This document shows positions 24,656 through 32,796 of a stretch of 59,749 nt of DNA, piece by piece (within the stretch, counting starts at the first letter, position 1; every line of letters begins with the position of its first letter). A program made the translations under genes and the position numbers. Source of the DNA: a virus; the IMG/VR virus record IMGVR_UViG_3300021961_000103, positions 1 to 59,749 of that record; one strand, given 5' to 3'. Below the pieces are notes generated by a model. It searched no databases. It was not told the DNA's origin and saw nothing but the letters and a program-made list of their open reading frames with translations.

Positions 24656-25571
24656 TTGTGTAGTCCATAAATCCCTTGATGGTCCTTTCCGGATTCCTGT
24701 ACACCGACTTGTGGAATATGCTCTGCTGTGGACTCAGCGGTTCCACAGCGATGGGGAAGTGTAGTTGTTCCACCAAAGATCGACCATACTCATGTATTTT
24801 TTCCATGATATTAGCGTCATTTATGGTGGTGGAAACTTCGCTCTTGAAGTATGTGCTTAGGTAGTCCGAATCCCTGATCTGTACCCAATCAAAGTCTGTG
24901 AGATTGGTCAGATATGATCCCTGCCTTGCTCCAAGGATGGCCCACAATCCGTTGTCAACATCAGCGCCCACCATCTGCCATATGTACAATCTGTCCATGT
25001 TCTTCCAATGATTTTGATTGATGGCATGCGGATCAACTTTTAACCCACGATCCAGCGTCATCTTGACGCCTTCCCTGAATCCTGCCCGCCATGCCTGTTC
25101 GGGAGTTGAATTGATCACTGTCTTACAGAAACACTTGTTCAAATGAATGTAGTTTCCTTCCCAACAAAAATCAACTCGAGCACGATCTGTGTCAGCGGCT
25201 TCATGGCTCTTCATGGTCAACACATAATGTTTGGGCCAACCCTTGAGGCCACCGTTGCCATACAGCAGGCCATTCACGGAATTTTGTCCACACCATGACA
25301 GCACGGAATTTTCGACGTCCACGTCATCTTCCACAGTGATGATCTGTTCAATGAATCTCGGATCAATGATGGAATCTCCATCCACTGTGACGAATCTGTC
25401 CGTTTCTGCGATCATGGCACATTCTTTGTGTGCTCTGTCAGGTCCTTTGACGCCATGCACTCGTTTGGCCCATGGCACTTTGGCCGCCAAGTCTGCCCAA
25501 TTCTGTTCGCAGTTTGGTTCATCGTATGACAGGAAAACTATGTCGCAGTCTGCAATTTTTACTTGTTTCAT
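24648..25571 (-). CDS. Glycosyltransferase-like (GT-A) protein, long paralogue
   Basis: A 307-residue protein: 'CDIVFLSYDEPNCEQNW' at the N-terminus, 'DRFVTVDGDSIIDPRFIEQ' (DGD in the DxD position), and 'GQNSVNGLLYGNGGLKGWP'. It is the longer copy of the gene at 18498-19178. Its C-terminal ~80 residues, absent from the short copy, contain 'DANIMEKIHEYGRSLVEQL'. The two copies flank a block with radical SAM I and J, an oxygenase and the SGNH hydrolase. A sugar transferase is the best guess. ATGA overlap with the upstream gene. Confidence 0.75.
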   Translation of the reverse strand: MKQVKIADCDIVFLSYDEPNCEQNWADLAAKVPWAKRVHGVKGPDRAHKECAMIAETDRFVTVDGDSIIDPRFIEQIITVEDDVDVENSVLSWCGQNSVNGLLYGNGGLKGWPKHYVLTMKSHEAADTDRARVDFCWEGNYIHLNKCFCKTVINSTPEQAWRAGFREGVKMTLDRGLKVDPHAINQNHWKNMDRLYIWQMVGADVDNGLWAILGARQGSYLTNLTDFDWVQIRDSDYLSTYFKSEVSTTINDANIMEKIHEYGRSLVEQLHFPIAVEPLSPQQSIFHKSVYRNPERTIKGFMDYTNG

Positions 25572-26134
25572 ATTTTTACCACATGTTTGTAGGTGTCAAA
25601 GAGTCTGAATGCGAACACACTCACATCTTGCCTCTGGCATACATTAGTATCTATGTCTTTGATCACACAGTCCCCTTGGATTAGATCACCAATGGTAATC
25701 TGGAACTTGTCCAACAACACATTAGGATCATTCTCTTCAGTGATGTAAAAATTATACACTTTTTTCTCATAGTAGTCATTGTTTTTCAACATGGATCTTA
25801 GTTTTTCCGATAGGCTCACAGTCCACTTGTCCGGTTCTTGCGTGACTATACAACTTTCACCTTCTGGATAATACCCCTTTTCAATCTGGTAAATGGATTT
25901 GGCGATGTCGTAATCAATCTGTTCTTCTTTGGTGTTTACAATTTTCACTGTGCCTTCGTCACCGGGCACTGGCACCGCGATGTAATCCATGATCTGTTTG
26001 ACTCCATCGATGAATTCTGTGGCTGTGAAAAGATCTATGGTTGCCCAGGATCCTTCCAACGTGTCGTCTCGGCCACCACCTATGGAATGGATGGTGCCAG
26101 ATTCGGCATCATATCTGATCCACATGTTAGACAT
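25568..26134 (-). CDS. Unknown protein in the glycosyltransferase group
   Basis: A 188-residue acidic protein, rich in beta-type segments ('MWIRYDAESGTIHSIGGG', 'DYIAVPVPGDEGTVKIVN', 'YNFYITEENDPNVLL'). No transmembrane stretch, signal peptide or known motif is visible. The phrasing resembles small phage structural or accessory-fibre proteins, but that is only an impression. It overlaps the GT genes on both sides by 8 and 4 nt, so it is translated with them. Confidence 0.82.
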   Translation of the reverse strand: MSNMWIRYDAESGTIHSIGGGRDDTLEGSWATIDLFTATEFIDGVKQIMDYIAVPVPGDEGTVKIVNTKEEQIDYDIAKSIYQIEKGYYPEGESCIVTQEPDKWTVSLSEKLRSMLKNNDYYEKKVYNFYITEENDPNVLLDKFQITIGDLIQGDCVIKDIDTNVCQRQDVSVFAFRLFDTYKHVVKI

Positions 26135-26978
26135 GGTACAAGTTCTCCAATGTGTTGATGATTTTCGGAGTCAAGAATTCGGATTCAACATAGTGTAAAA
26201 CATCAGTGATTCTGTGATTGCCCAATTTTAGTTCTCCCTGATTGTTGATGTAAGATCCGATCACGTTGGTCCAATTCAAAGGTGCGTTGGACCATCCTTG
26301 GCATTTGGGTTTCATGTGGATGAAGGGGATAAAATTTCTGTCTGTGAATTCATCCTGCATGCCTGTGAGTTTGGCCGCTATGGCACAGGTCAAATCCATG
26401 GAAGGGAATTTCTGGAATTCTTTTGGAGCATATCTCAGATAGAATTCCTTCCAATTGTTTACAATTATTTCCACCATTGTGAAAAATGCTTTGGCTTCCG
26501 GAGATTTTTTAAAGTAAAATATGGTGTTGTACACATCAGGAAGATCATTTGCTATGAAAGTTTTCCTGTATGTGTCTTGTATGGGTTGGCCTGTGTATGT
26601 GATGGGGTTGTTTCCATAACTCACAGTCCTTCCCTCCAACAGATCCCACCAATGTGAAATGTCACGCATGACCAAACAATCCGAATCCAGCACGATGGTT
26701 TCTCGATAGGGTGTCTTGTGATACATCTTCCATCGGTTTTCAATCTTCCACAGTGAATTTTCCGCCATGTCTCCCCAAGGTATCGGTACTATCTCGTCAA
26801 ACACTTCCTTGTATTGTTCAGGTACTTGGTCATTGGTCATCACAAACACCGGCCATTGCTTGCCGCAATTGATCTTGATGCTGAGTGCAAGGGCATAAGC
26901 CTGGGTCAGATAGTCACACTCATGACCTTCATTGTAGACATTCTGTGCGAAAATTCCAAAACCTTTGCTCAAGACCAT
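26127..26978 (-). CDS. Glycosyltransferase-like protein with DxD motif (GT8-like)
   Basis: A 283-residue protein. 'SKGFGIFAQNVYNEGHECDY' opens a nucleotide-sugar fold, and 'RETIVLDSDCLVMRDISHWW' gives the DxD metal motif in the usual strand-end position for retaining GT-A enzymes. 'DLPDVYNTIFYFKKSPEAK' and 'QKFPSMDLTCAIA' are similar in place to features in the next gene, so the two are distant paralogues. The acceptor is unknown; the nearby fibre genes make virion proteins a possible target. Confidence 0.8.
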   Translation of the reverse strand: MVLSKGFGIFAQNVYNEGHECDYLTQAYALALSIKINCGKQWPVFVMTNDQVPEQYKEVFDEIVPIPWGDMAENSLWKIENRWKMYHKTPYRETIVLDSDCLVMRDISHWWDLLEGRTVSYGNNPITYTGQPIQDTYRKTFIANDLPDVYNTIFYFKKSPEAKAFFTMVEIIVNNWKEFYLRYAPKEFQKFPSMDLTCAIAAKLTGMQDEFTDRNFIPFIHMKPKCQGWSNAPLNWTNVIGSYINNQGELKLGNHRITDVLHYVESEFLTPKIINTLENLYHV

Positions 26979-27829
26979 ACCTCATCGATGCATCTGCCCA
27001 AAGAAAACTTGTTCATACAATGCACATTGACTCCTTGAACAGAATTGACTGTGTACTGCCCAGGATGGGTTTCCTTGTCCAACAAAAATGTCATCTTGTT
27101 GTCCTTGATCTTGTGCAGGATGTCCTTGTCAGTGGTCATAAACATCCGAGCCGGCATGGAGTACGGCCAATCAGGATTGGTCTGGAAGCCATTTAGAATG
27201 TGAATTGCTATAGAAAACACAAAATCATTCCTCAATTTAGTGGGTTGGATTTGATACATCATCCTATAAAAATTATAATTTTCCTTGACGTGTGCTATGA
27301 TTTCGAACAGCATGTGTGTGAGATGTGTTTTCTTAAAAAAGAAAGCGGTGGCCCAGAAGAATTGCACGGACTTGTCCGAAATCCTTTCGAAAGTAGGATC
27401 GTGTCTGGTCGGATGTATGTCCACAGGATGCCTGTCTATCAGGAAATCGTGCGGTTGTTGGAAACAGTCCTGCAGTTTCGAATTGTTGATCATGACATCA
27501 GTGTCCAAAACTATGGTTTGATCGAATGGGGTCAGTTCATATGCCGATGACCTATTGGTGTTTTTCCACATAAGGCTCTTTTCTGCTTTGGTTCCATCTC
27601 TGAATCTCTTGTATTGTGTGGTTTGGGTCACGTGCCAGTCAATGGGGATGATGTGATCCACTGCAGAATTGTGTTTTGTGAACCCGTCTTTGAGGTAATC
27701 CGGTGAATCTGTTGCTATGGCCACACCACAATTCATGTGGCGTTTGATCTGTGTGGCTAAGAATACCGCCTGTTTGACATAGTCAATTTGATCATTGTTG
27801 TTGGCAAATAGTAGGACACCATTATTCAT
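26969..27829 (-). CDS. Glycosyltransferase-like protein with DxD motif (GT8-like)
   Basis: A 286-residue protein. 'NNGVLLFANNNDQIDYVKQ' at the start, 'FDQTIVLDTDVMINNSKLQD' with a DxD motif, 'FFWATAFFFKKTHLTHMLFE' and 'TKLRNDFVFSIAIHIL' (acidic residue that in GT8 enzymes faces the acceptor). 'VNVHCMNKFSLGR' near the end supplies a His in the place of the third metal ligand of GT8 proteins. Second gene of the block that begins at 28175; it overlaps both neighbours by 8-10 nt. Confidence 0.8.
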   Translation of the reverse strand: MNNGVLLFANNNDQIDYVKQAVFLATQIKRHMNCGVAIATDSPDYLKDGFTKHNSAVDHIIPIDWHVTQTTQYKRFRDGTKAEKSLMWKNTNRSSAYELTPFDQTIVLDTDVMINNSKLQDCFQQPHDFLIDRHPVDIHPTRHDPTFERISDKSVQFFWATAFFFKKTHLTHMLFEIIAHVKENYNFYRMMYQIQPTKLRNDFVFSIAIHILNGFQTNPDWPYSMPARMFMTTDKDILHKIKDNKMTFLLDKETHPGQYTVNSVQGVNVHCMNKFSLGRCIDEVWS

Positions 27830-28175
27830 TGTCTACAATTTCTTGTATGGATCGTTTGTTTTTGATTTTGTTGTATTCAGTGTGGTATGCATTTAGATTG
27901 CCCATGTACACGTCGAGTATTTGTTCAAGGAACTGGTTGAGATCTGGCACACGATAGGGTGCATCCAAAGAATCCACCACAACCACGTCGGTGGTGTGTC
28001 CAAGATCGATCAGTGTCTTGCAGTATGTGATCAGTGCTTTGGTAATCTCAAACTTGTGGCCATCCACATAATGGACAGATTGATCCAAAAATTTTTCCTT
28101 GAGCAATCTTTTTTGGTTGTTGAGTGTGACCATGTAGTTGCCAAACTCCAAGGCCTTGCTAAGTCTATTATCCAT
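27822..28175 (-). CDS. Conserved T4-like phage protein, first gene of the accessory block
   Basis: A 117-residue helical protein: 'DNRLSKALEFGNYMVTLNNQ' followed by 'KRLLKEKFLDQSVHYVDGH'. I recall very similar proteins in T4-like cyanophages near fibre genes, with no assigned function. A near-consensus host-type promoter places +1 exactly on its ATG, so the message would be leaderless. That makes it the promoter-proximal gene of the glycosyltransferase/radical SAM block. Confidence 0.85.
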   Translation of the reverse strand: MDNRLSKALEFGNYMVTLNNQKRLLKEKFLDQSVHYVDGHKFEITKALITYCKTLIDLGHTTDVVVVDSLDAPYRVPDLNQFLEQILDVYMGNLNAYHTEYNKIKNKRSIQEIVDNE

Positions 28176-28181
28176 ACGAAT

Positions 28182-28210
28182 ATTGTAACTTAAAAGTTAA
28201 AATCTGTCAA
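28182..28210 (-). promoter_or_regulatory. Near-consensus sigma70 promoter overlapping an inverted repeat
   Basis: Minus strand TTGACA (28210-28205, perfect), a 17-nt spacer, and TACAAT (28187-28182, 5 of 6). Seven bases on lies the A of the ATG at 28175, so the transcript would be leaderless. The spacer and the first bases of the -10 are covered by an inverted repeat TAACTT-AA-AAGTTA (28186-28199), a possible operator. This is the best host-type promoter in the minus-strand genes and would allow early expression of the accessory block. Confidence 0.7.
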
Positions 28211-28212
28211 TA

Positions 28213-29118
28213 TTAGATTGAGTTGGTTACTGCGAAAGTTGGTGAAGCAATGGTCAGTGATGTTGTTGCTCTCAACTCGCCCACATTCACTGTGAGTGCT
28301 CTGTCCACGTTCTCGTCCACCGCTGGTCCTGTACCAGTTTGGTCACCTGTGTCAGCATCGTTGAATGTTTGAGTGATTGTGATGACTGTGGCAGATGTGT
28401 TTGCGGCATCTACTTGCCAGTAGTTTTCTGCGTAGTTGCCTGAACCGTATCTGTCCATGATCTTTGTGGTAGATCCTGGTATTGTGGATTCGTTGTATGA
28501 ACCATAAATTGTGCCTGAAGCACCTGTTTTGGTGATGGATGATTTTGAAATTTTTAAAGTGCCCACTGATGAACACATGGTCGCCCAGTCTACGGATTTG
28601 GTGTTACCACCCGAAGCCACTGATGCAGAAATTCTTATTTCACCACCCGAGTTGAAGAAAAATCTTCTCGCTTCCGCAGATGAAAATGTCACTGTGACAA
28701 TCTGGTTGTTGGAACCGTTCCAGCCTGCCGCTTTGGTTTCTGTGGTCTTGGCCGCTGTGGCAGTCATGGATGCCGCATTGGCAGTCAATCTGTTTGTTTG
28801 GATGAGGTTGGCCGCTGTTTGATATTGTGTCCAACCCTTGAACGAAACTCCGTTGTTGGCTTCAATAAGGTCAGCAGTTGTCACTTGGGCAATAAGTGAA
28901 GTGGCAGATCCTTGTTGATGGGTGTGAGCAACTTGTATGTCAGCGTATAATTGATTGATGTCATCATCTAAGATAATATCCGATGTTGTCTTTGCTGATG
29001 ATGTTAATGATTGCCCGTATCCGCTGTCTCCCGAGCCAGTGCCCAGGACATTATCTACAGTGGTTCGTATTGCGTTGTAGTCTGTTGCTAATACTAAACT
29101 TCCTGATGCTATTGTCAT
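28213..29118 (-). CDS. Virion structural protein, fibre-associated
   Basis: A 301-residue Ser/Thr/Ala/Gly-rich protein. The N-terminus 'LVLATDYNAIRTTVDNVLGT' followed by 'GSGDSGYGQSLTS' is a pattern I know from T4-like cyanophage structural proteins. Residues ~140-300 are beta-rich and suit a fibre tip or decoration domain ('VTVTFSSAEARRFFFNSGGE'). A partial ribosome site (AAAGG) lies upstream. It follows the first fibre gene and sits next to the glycosyltransferase block, so it is one candidate for glycosylation. Confidence 0.85.
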   Translation of the reverse strand: MTIASGSLVLATDYNAIRTTVDNVLGTGSGDSGYGQSLTSSAKTTSDIILDDDINQLYADIQVAHTHQQGSATSLIAQVTTADLIEANNGVSFKGWTQYQTAANLIQTNRLTANAASMTATAAKTTETKAAGWNGSNNQIVTVTFSSAEARRFFFNSGGEIRISASVASGGNTKSVDWATMCSSVGTLKISKSSITKTGASGTIYGSYNESTIPGSTTKIMDRYGSGNYAENYWQVDAANTSATVITITQTFNDADTGDQTGTGPAVDENVDRALTVNVGELRATTSLTIASPTFAVTNSI

Positions 29119-29146
29119 TTTCTTTTTCTACCTTTGCCCTTTTTTA

Positions 29147-29170
29147 CTTTTTTATATATTCTTTTTTATA
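29147..29170 (-). promoter_or_regulatory. Two copies of TATAAAAAAG before the 28213-29118 gene
   Basis: Minus strand TATAAAAAAG occurs at 29156-29147 and 29170-29161. TATAAAAA matches the T4 late consensus TATAAATA in 7 of 8 positions. Unlike the other late-type boxes here, these sit about 30-45 nt before the ATG, leaving room for a ribosome site. Low-complexity A/T sequence, so the call is weak. Confidence 0.3.
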
Positions 29171-30761
29171 ACTTTCCAACCACTATTTCGAGTTTTCTGA
29201 TTCCATGCTCTTGACTCGATTCTAATGATCTACCTATTACAGCATACACTGAATGTAATTCACTGTCAATATCGGCTTTTTGTGCTACTCCAGGTTCATC
29301 TGAAGTGGTTAACCTGTCACCTTTGTTGATAGGTCCTTTTACCTTGCAGTAAACTCTTCCTGACAGTGCCACATAAGGATGTGTGCTGTCGTCTCCAGCA
29401 CTGGAATTCATCTTGAATGCTGGATCTGTTGACACTACTCCAAACACGTCTTTGTCATATGGAGCAGTAGTTTTGGTAATTTCTTTTTCACCTCCCAATT
29501 TAACAACATCACCTGGTTCCAATTGGCTGTCTGACTCATATCTTTCCGCCAAGTCAGCGTAAGTGGCCGATGATGCTTGACCAGTGAGTTCGCTTACCTG
29601 CAGGTTGGCATATTGAGATATTGCCACGTTGCCTGCTGTGCTTCCTGTTTCAGTCGTGAACACAAAAGCGAATTCGTTGGCAGATTCATCCCATAACATG
29701 GCCGCATTTCTTTGTGCGGCAGAATCTCCTAATCCCCTGTCTATAATAAGTCCGGAGTCGTAACCAGATATGATCGATGCTCCCTGATTTAAAACAATAA
29801 GCGGATCCGAAATTGTTGTGTTGGTTGCATTTACAGAAGTTGTTGTTCCATTGACTGTTAAGTTGCCTGTCACAGTGAGGTTGTTTGCAACAGTCACCGA
29901 TGCATCTGCACCTGTCATTGTCATCACGGTAGATGTTACACCTCCGTCATTGACTGAGAAAATTATGTTGCCATCTTCTGTTGAATTTCTTAATGTAAAA
30001 TTAGCACCGCTCTGTGTCATGGACACGTCGCCGTCTTGTCCTAAAATCAATGAAGAGTCTGCTTGGATTGTCAGTGTACCTGATGTGGTGTCCGAAGCAT
30101 CTGATCTTAAAAAACTTGCCGCTGATATTCCTCCCAATGCATCCGAATCTGTTGCTGTGCCTTGGAATTTGTTCGATGTCACATTGGTGCCAAGTGTGAT
30201 ACCTTTCTTGATCACAGAATATCCTGATATAGCAGATTGTGGAGTAAATTCCACAGATGAAACCATTCCAACTATCGTGTCCGAAGTGGTCAATTCCAGA
30301 ACAACTCTGTCTGTGCCTGTGTTGTCTGTGATTACTCTGACGATGGAACCTGAAACACCTGCACCTGCTGTGGCAGCTGGTCCAACCAACACCCAAGTCG
30401 ATCCTGTGTACACATAAATTTGTTCATTAGTGGAATCATACCATAAGTCACCCTGCGATCCTGTGGAAGGTTCCGAAGTGCTCACAATCGAGCCACTCAC
30501 TGCCTTGAAGGCAGAACCGTTGTACACCTGCATCTGATTCAGTGTGGTGTCATAAAATAATTGTCCCTTGATTGCTTTGGTAGGAGCGTTTGCTGTGGAG
30601 TTCGCAAAATTTTCTAATAGTGCCACCAAGTTTTCGTTCAATGGCTCACCGTAGCCGGCATAATTCTTACCAAATAATGAAAGATTAGTGGTGGTATCGA
30701 TTGTACCGTCAGCGATGGTAGTTAAGATCGATCCGTCGGTCTTGTTAATTGTATAAGCCAT
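29166..30761 (-). CDS. Tail fibre-like virion protein, paralogue 1
   Basis: A 531-residue protein with the layout of cyanophage-type fibres. N-terminal attachment region 'AYTINKTDGSILTTIADGTI', 'GYGEPLNENLVALLENFAN'; then two copies of a short 'G(Q/D)L(F/W)YD(T/S)T...YVY(N/T)GS' module; then Ser/Thr-rich shaft repeats; then a C-terminal domain from about residue 400 ('ATYADLAERYESDSQLEPGD', 'VFGVVSTDPAFKMN'). It probably recognises or contacts the host surface. It shares both ends with the next gene. A GATAAATA box lies 6 nt before the ATG, and no Shine-Dalgarno site is seen. Confidence 0.87.
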   Translation of the reverse strand: MAYTINKTDGSILTTIADGTIDTTTNLSLFGKNYAGYGEPLNENLVALLENFANSTANAPTKAIKGQLFYDTTLNQMQVYNGSAFKAVSGSIVSTSEPSTGSQGDLWYDSTNEQIYVYTGSTWVLVGPAATAGAGVSGSIVRVITDNTGTDRVVLELTTSDTIVGMVSSVEFTPQSAISGYSVIKKGITLGTNVTSNKFQGTATDSDALGGISAASFLRSDASDTTSGTLTIQADSSLILGQDGDVSMTQSGANFTLRNSTEDGNIIFSVNDGGVTSTVMTMTGADASVTVANNLTVTGNLTVNGTTTSVNATNTTISDPLIVLNQGASIISGYDSGLIIDRGLGDSAAQRNAAMLWDESANEFAFVFTTETGSTAGNVAISQYANLQVSELTGQASSATYADLAERYESDSQLEPGDVVKLGGEKEITKTTAPYDKDVFGVVSTDPAFKMNSSAGDDSTHPYVALSGRVYCKVKGPINKGDRLTTSDEPGVAQKADIDSELHSVYAVIGRSLESSQEHGIRKLEIVVGKL

Positions 30762-30767
30762 TTAAAA

Positions 30768-30775
30768 TATTTATC
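30768..30775 (-). promoter_or_regulatory. T4-late-type box GATAAATA before fibre paralogue 1
   Basis: Minus strand GATAAATA, then 6 nt (TTTTAA), then the ATG at 30761. Seven of eight positions match TATAAATA. The start of transcription would fall at the start codon. Confidence 0.55.
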
Positions 30776-30801
30776 CTTAGTTTATATTAGTATAAAAAAA
30801 G

Positions 30802-32793
30802 TTAGTTCCTTCCTAAAACCACTTCTATCATGGCCACAGCTGTGGTGGCATGACTGCCCAAACTCCTGCCAATAATAGTCAAAGTGTGGAATTTAGGGTC
30901 ATTTAAGTCGCACTTTTTTGCAACTCCCGGCACATCGCTGGTGACAATGCGATCGCCTTTAGCGATGGGTCCTTGCACCTTGCACACAGTTCTGCCTGTC
31001 AGTGTTACATACGGATGTGAGTCGTCAGTGCCCGCATCTGCATTCATCTTGAATGCTGGGTTTTCTGCGATAACTCCAAACACATCTGTGTCGTATTCCT
31101 TATCTGTTTTTGTGATTTCTTTCGAACCACCTATCTTTACACAATCTCCTATGTCCATGGGCACATCTGCTTCATATCTTTCCGCCAAGTCAGCGTAAGT
31201 GGCCGATGATGCCTTACCAGTGAGTTCGCTCACTCTCAATTCTGCATACTGTGAAATTGCCACGTTGCCTGCTGTGGTTCCATCTTCAGGAGTGAACACA
31301 AAAGCAAATGTGTTGGCAGACTCGTCCCATAGTAGGGCCGCATTCTGCTGATTGGCTGAATCTCCAACACCTCTGTCCACGATTATTCCAGCATCATAAC
31401 CTTGGATGATGGATGCTCCTTGATTGAGAACGATCAAAGGATCTGTGATTGTTAAAGTTTCCGAGTTGTTTGTGAATGTTGTTCCTGTGACGTTTAAGTC
31501 TCCTTGCACTGTACAATTGCCTGCAAATGTAACTGCTTTGGTGGATCCGTTGACTGTGACTGCTGTGGAATCAACTCCACCATCATTCACGTTGATTAAA
31601 ATGTTTCCGTCCTCTGTTTTATTTTTTAGGGTGAAGTTAGCACCACTCTGAGTCAAACTGACGTCATCGTCGGCACCAAGCGTGATGCCTGAATCTGATA
31701 ATACTCTGATAGGCGCACCCATTGTGATGACTGATGAGTCGCCGGCATTGATTTGGTCAACAGAAATGGTTTCGTTGAGATCGAATGTTACGCCCGTCCC
31801 CGCCACCGTGGTCGTGATCGAATCTCCCGATCTGAATTCCATGTCTGTGGTACCAAGTGTGATGGAACCTGTGTTGGAAGCGGAATCTGAAAAACTAAAT
31901 GTGGTTGTCAATCCAGACACTGCTGAATCAACATATGCTTTGATTGATTGTTGAGTGGCCAGTGCGGTTGCTGAGTTAGATCCCATGGCATCTTCGTCTA
32001 ATATCGATGTCACCGCAGTGGTGCCTGCTATCTGCAAGGATGTGCCTGTTTTAAAAGCTCCTGTGGTTTGCAGAGATCCGGTAACCTGCAATGGAGATGT
32101 TATCGAAACTGATGACGAATCTGCAGCTCCAATTTGATTGACTGTGATGTTCGAATCTAAATTGACTGTCAATCTGTATGCCGTGATCAATTCTGCTGAA
32201 CTGTCTATGTCTGTGGTGGTTGAAATATTTGTTCCACCTCTCACAGTTAAACCTGTTGTAAAAGGTACTTCTATTGTGGTGGAATCATCACCAACCACCG
32301 GCAAAGTGTTACTTGCTACAATTTGATCATCCACATATTTTTTGACTGATTGCTGTGATGCGACAGCAGTTGCAGAATTCGAAGCCATGTTGTCTTCGTC
32401 CAAAACTGTCACAGGACCAACTGTTACGAAAGATGTACCGTTGTATAATTTTAATAATGAATTGGATGTGTCATACCACAATACACCTGTTCTTAAACTT
32501 TGTGTGGGTTGGCTGGAAGATGGTCTTACTGTATTGATGTATTCGAAATAAACACCATCATACACTTTGAGTGCATTATTAGTTTTATCATACCAAAGTT
32601 CACCAGTGATAGGATTAGTAGGTGCTGATGTATTCGCAGAATTTTCTAATAGAGTAATAAAATTTTCGCCAATTGCTTCGCCATAGCCTTGATAATTCTG
32701 TCCAACCAAACTGATCGAGGTGGAAGTATTGAGTGTGCCGTCTTCGACTGTTGCTACTACTGTTCCATCTGTTTTGTTAATAGTGTATGCCAT
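30802..32793 (-). CDS. Tail fibre-like virion protein, paralogue 2 (longer)
   Basis: A 663-residue paralogue of the previous gene. The N-terminus ('AYTINKTDGTVVATVEDGTL', 'GYGEAIGENFITLLENSAN'), two 'LWYDT(S/T)N..LK(V/L)Y(N/D)G' modules, and the C-terminal domain ('ATYADLAERYEADVPMDIGD', 'VFGVIAENPAFKMN') all match. The extra ~130 residues lie in the shaft, where 'SNSATA(V/L)A(S/T)QQS(V/I)K' occurs twice ('QQSVKKYVDDQI' and 'QQSIKAYVDSAV'). The shared ends and different middles suggest duplication followed by exchange of the shaft. Confidence 0.87.
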   Translation of the reverse strand: MAYTINKTDGTVVATVEDGTLNTSTSISLVGQNYQGYGEAIGENFITLLENSANTSAPTNPITGELWYDKTNNALKVYDGVYFEYINTVRPSSSQPTQSLRTGVLWYDTSNSLLKLYNGTSFVTVGPVTVLDEDNMASNSATAVASQQSVKKYVDDQIVASNTLPVVGDDSTTIEVPFTTGLTVRGGTNISTTTDIDSSAELITAYRLTVNLDSNITVNQIGAADSSSVSITSPLQVTGSLQTTGAFKTGTSLQIAGTTAVTSILDEDAMGSNSATALATQQSIKAYVDSAVSGLTTTFSFSDSASNTGSITLGTTDMEFRSGDSITTTVAGTGVTFDLNETISVDQINAGDSSVITMGAPIRVLSDSGITLGADDDVSLTQSGANFTLKNKTEDGNILINVNDGGVDSTAVTVNGSTKAVTFAGNCTVQGDLNVTGTTFTNNSETLTITDPLIVLNQGASIIQGYDAGIIVDRGVGDSANQQNAALLWDESANTFAFVFTPEDGTTAGNVAISQYAELRVSELTGKASSATYADLAERYEADVPMDIGDCVKIGGSKEITKTDKEYDTDVFGVIAENPAFKMNADAGTDDSHPYVTLTGRTVCKVQGPIAKGDRIVTSDVPGVAKKCDLNDPKFHTLTIIGRSLGSHATTAVAMIEVVLGRN

Positions 32794-32796
32794 TTA

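Noticed and set aside
29818-30417. A 199-codon plus-strand open frame opposite fibre paralogue 1
   Set aside because: Val/Pro/Ser-rich translation that mirrors the Thr/Ser/Gly-rich fibre on the other strand; no start signals.
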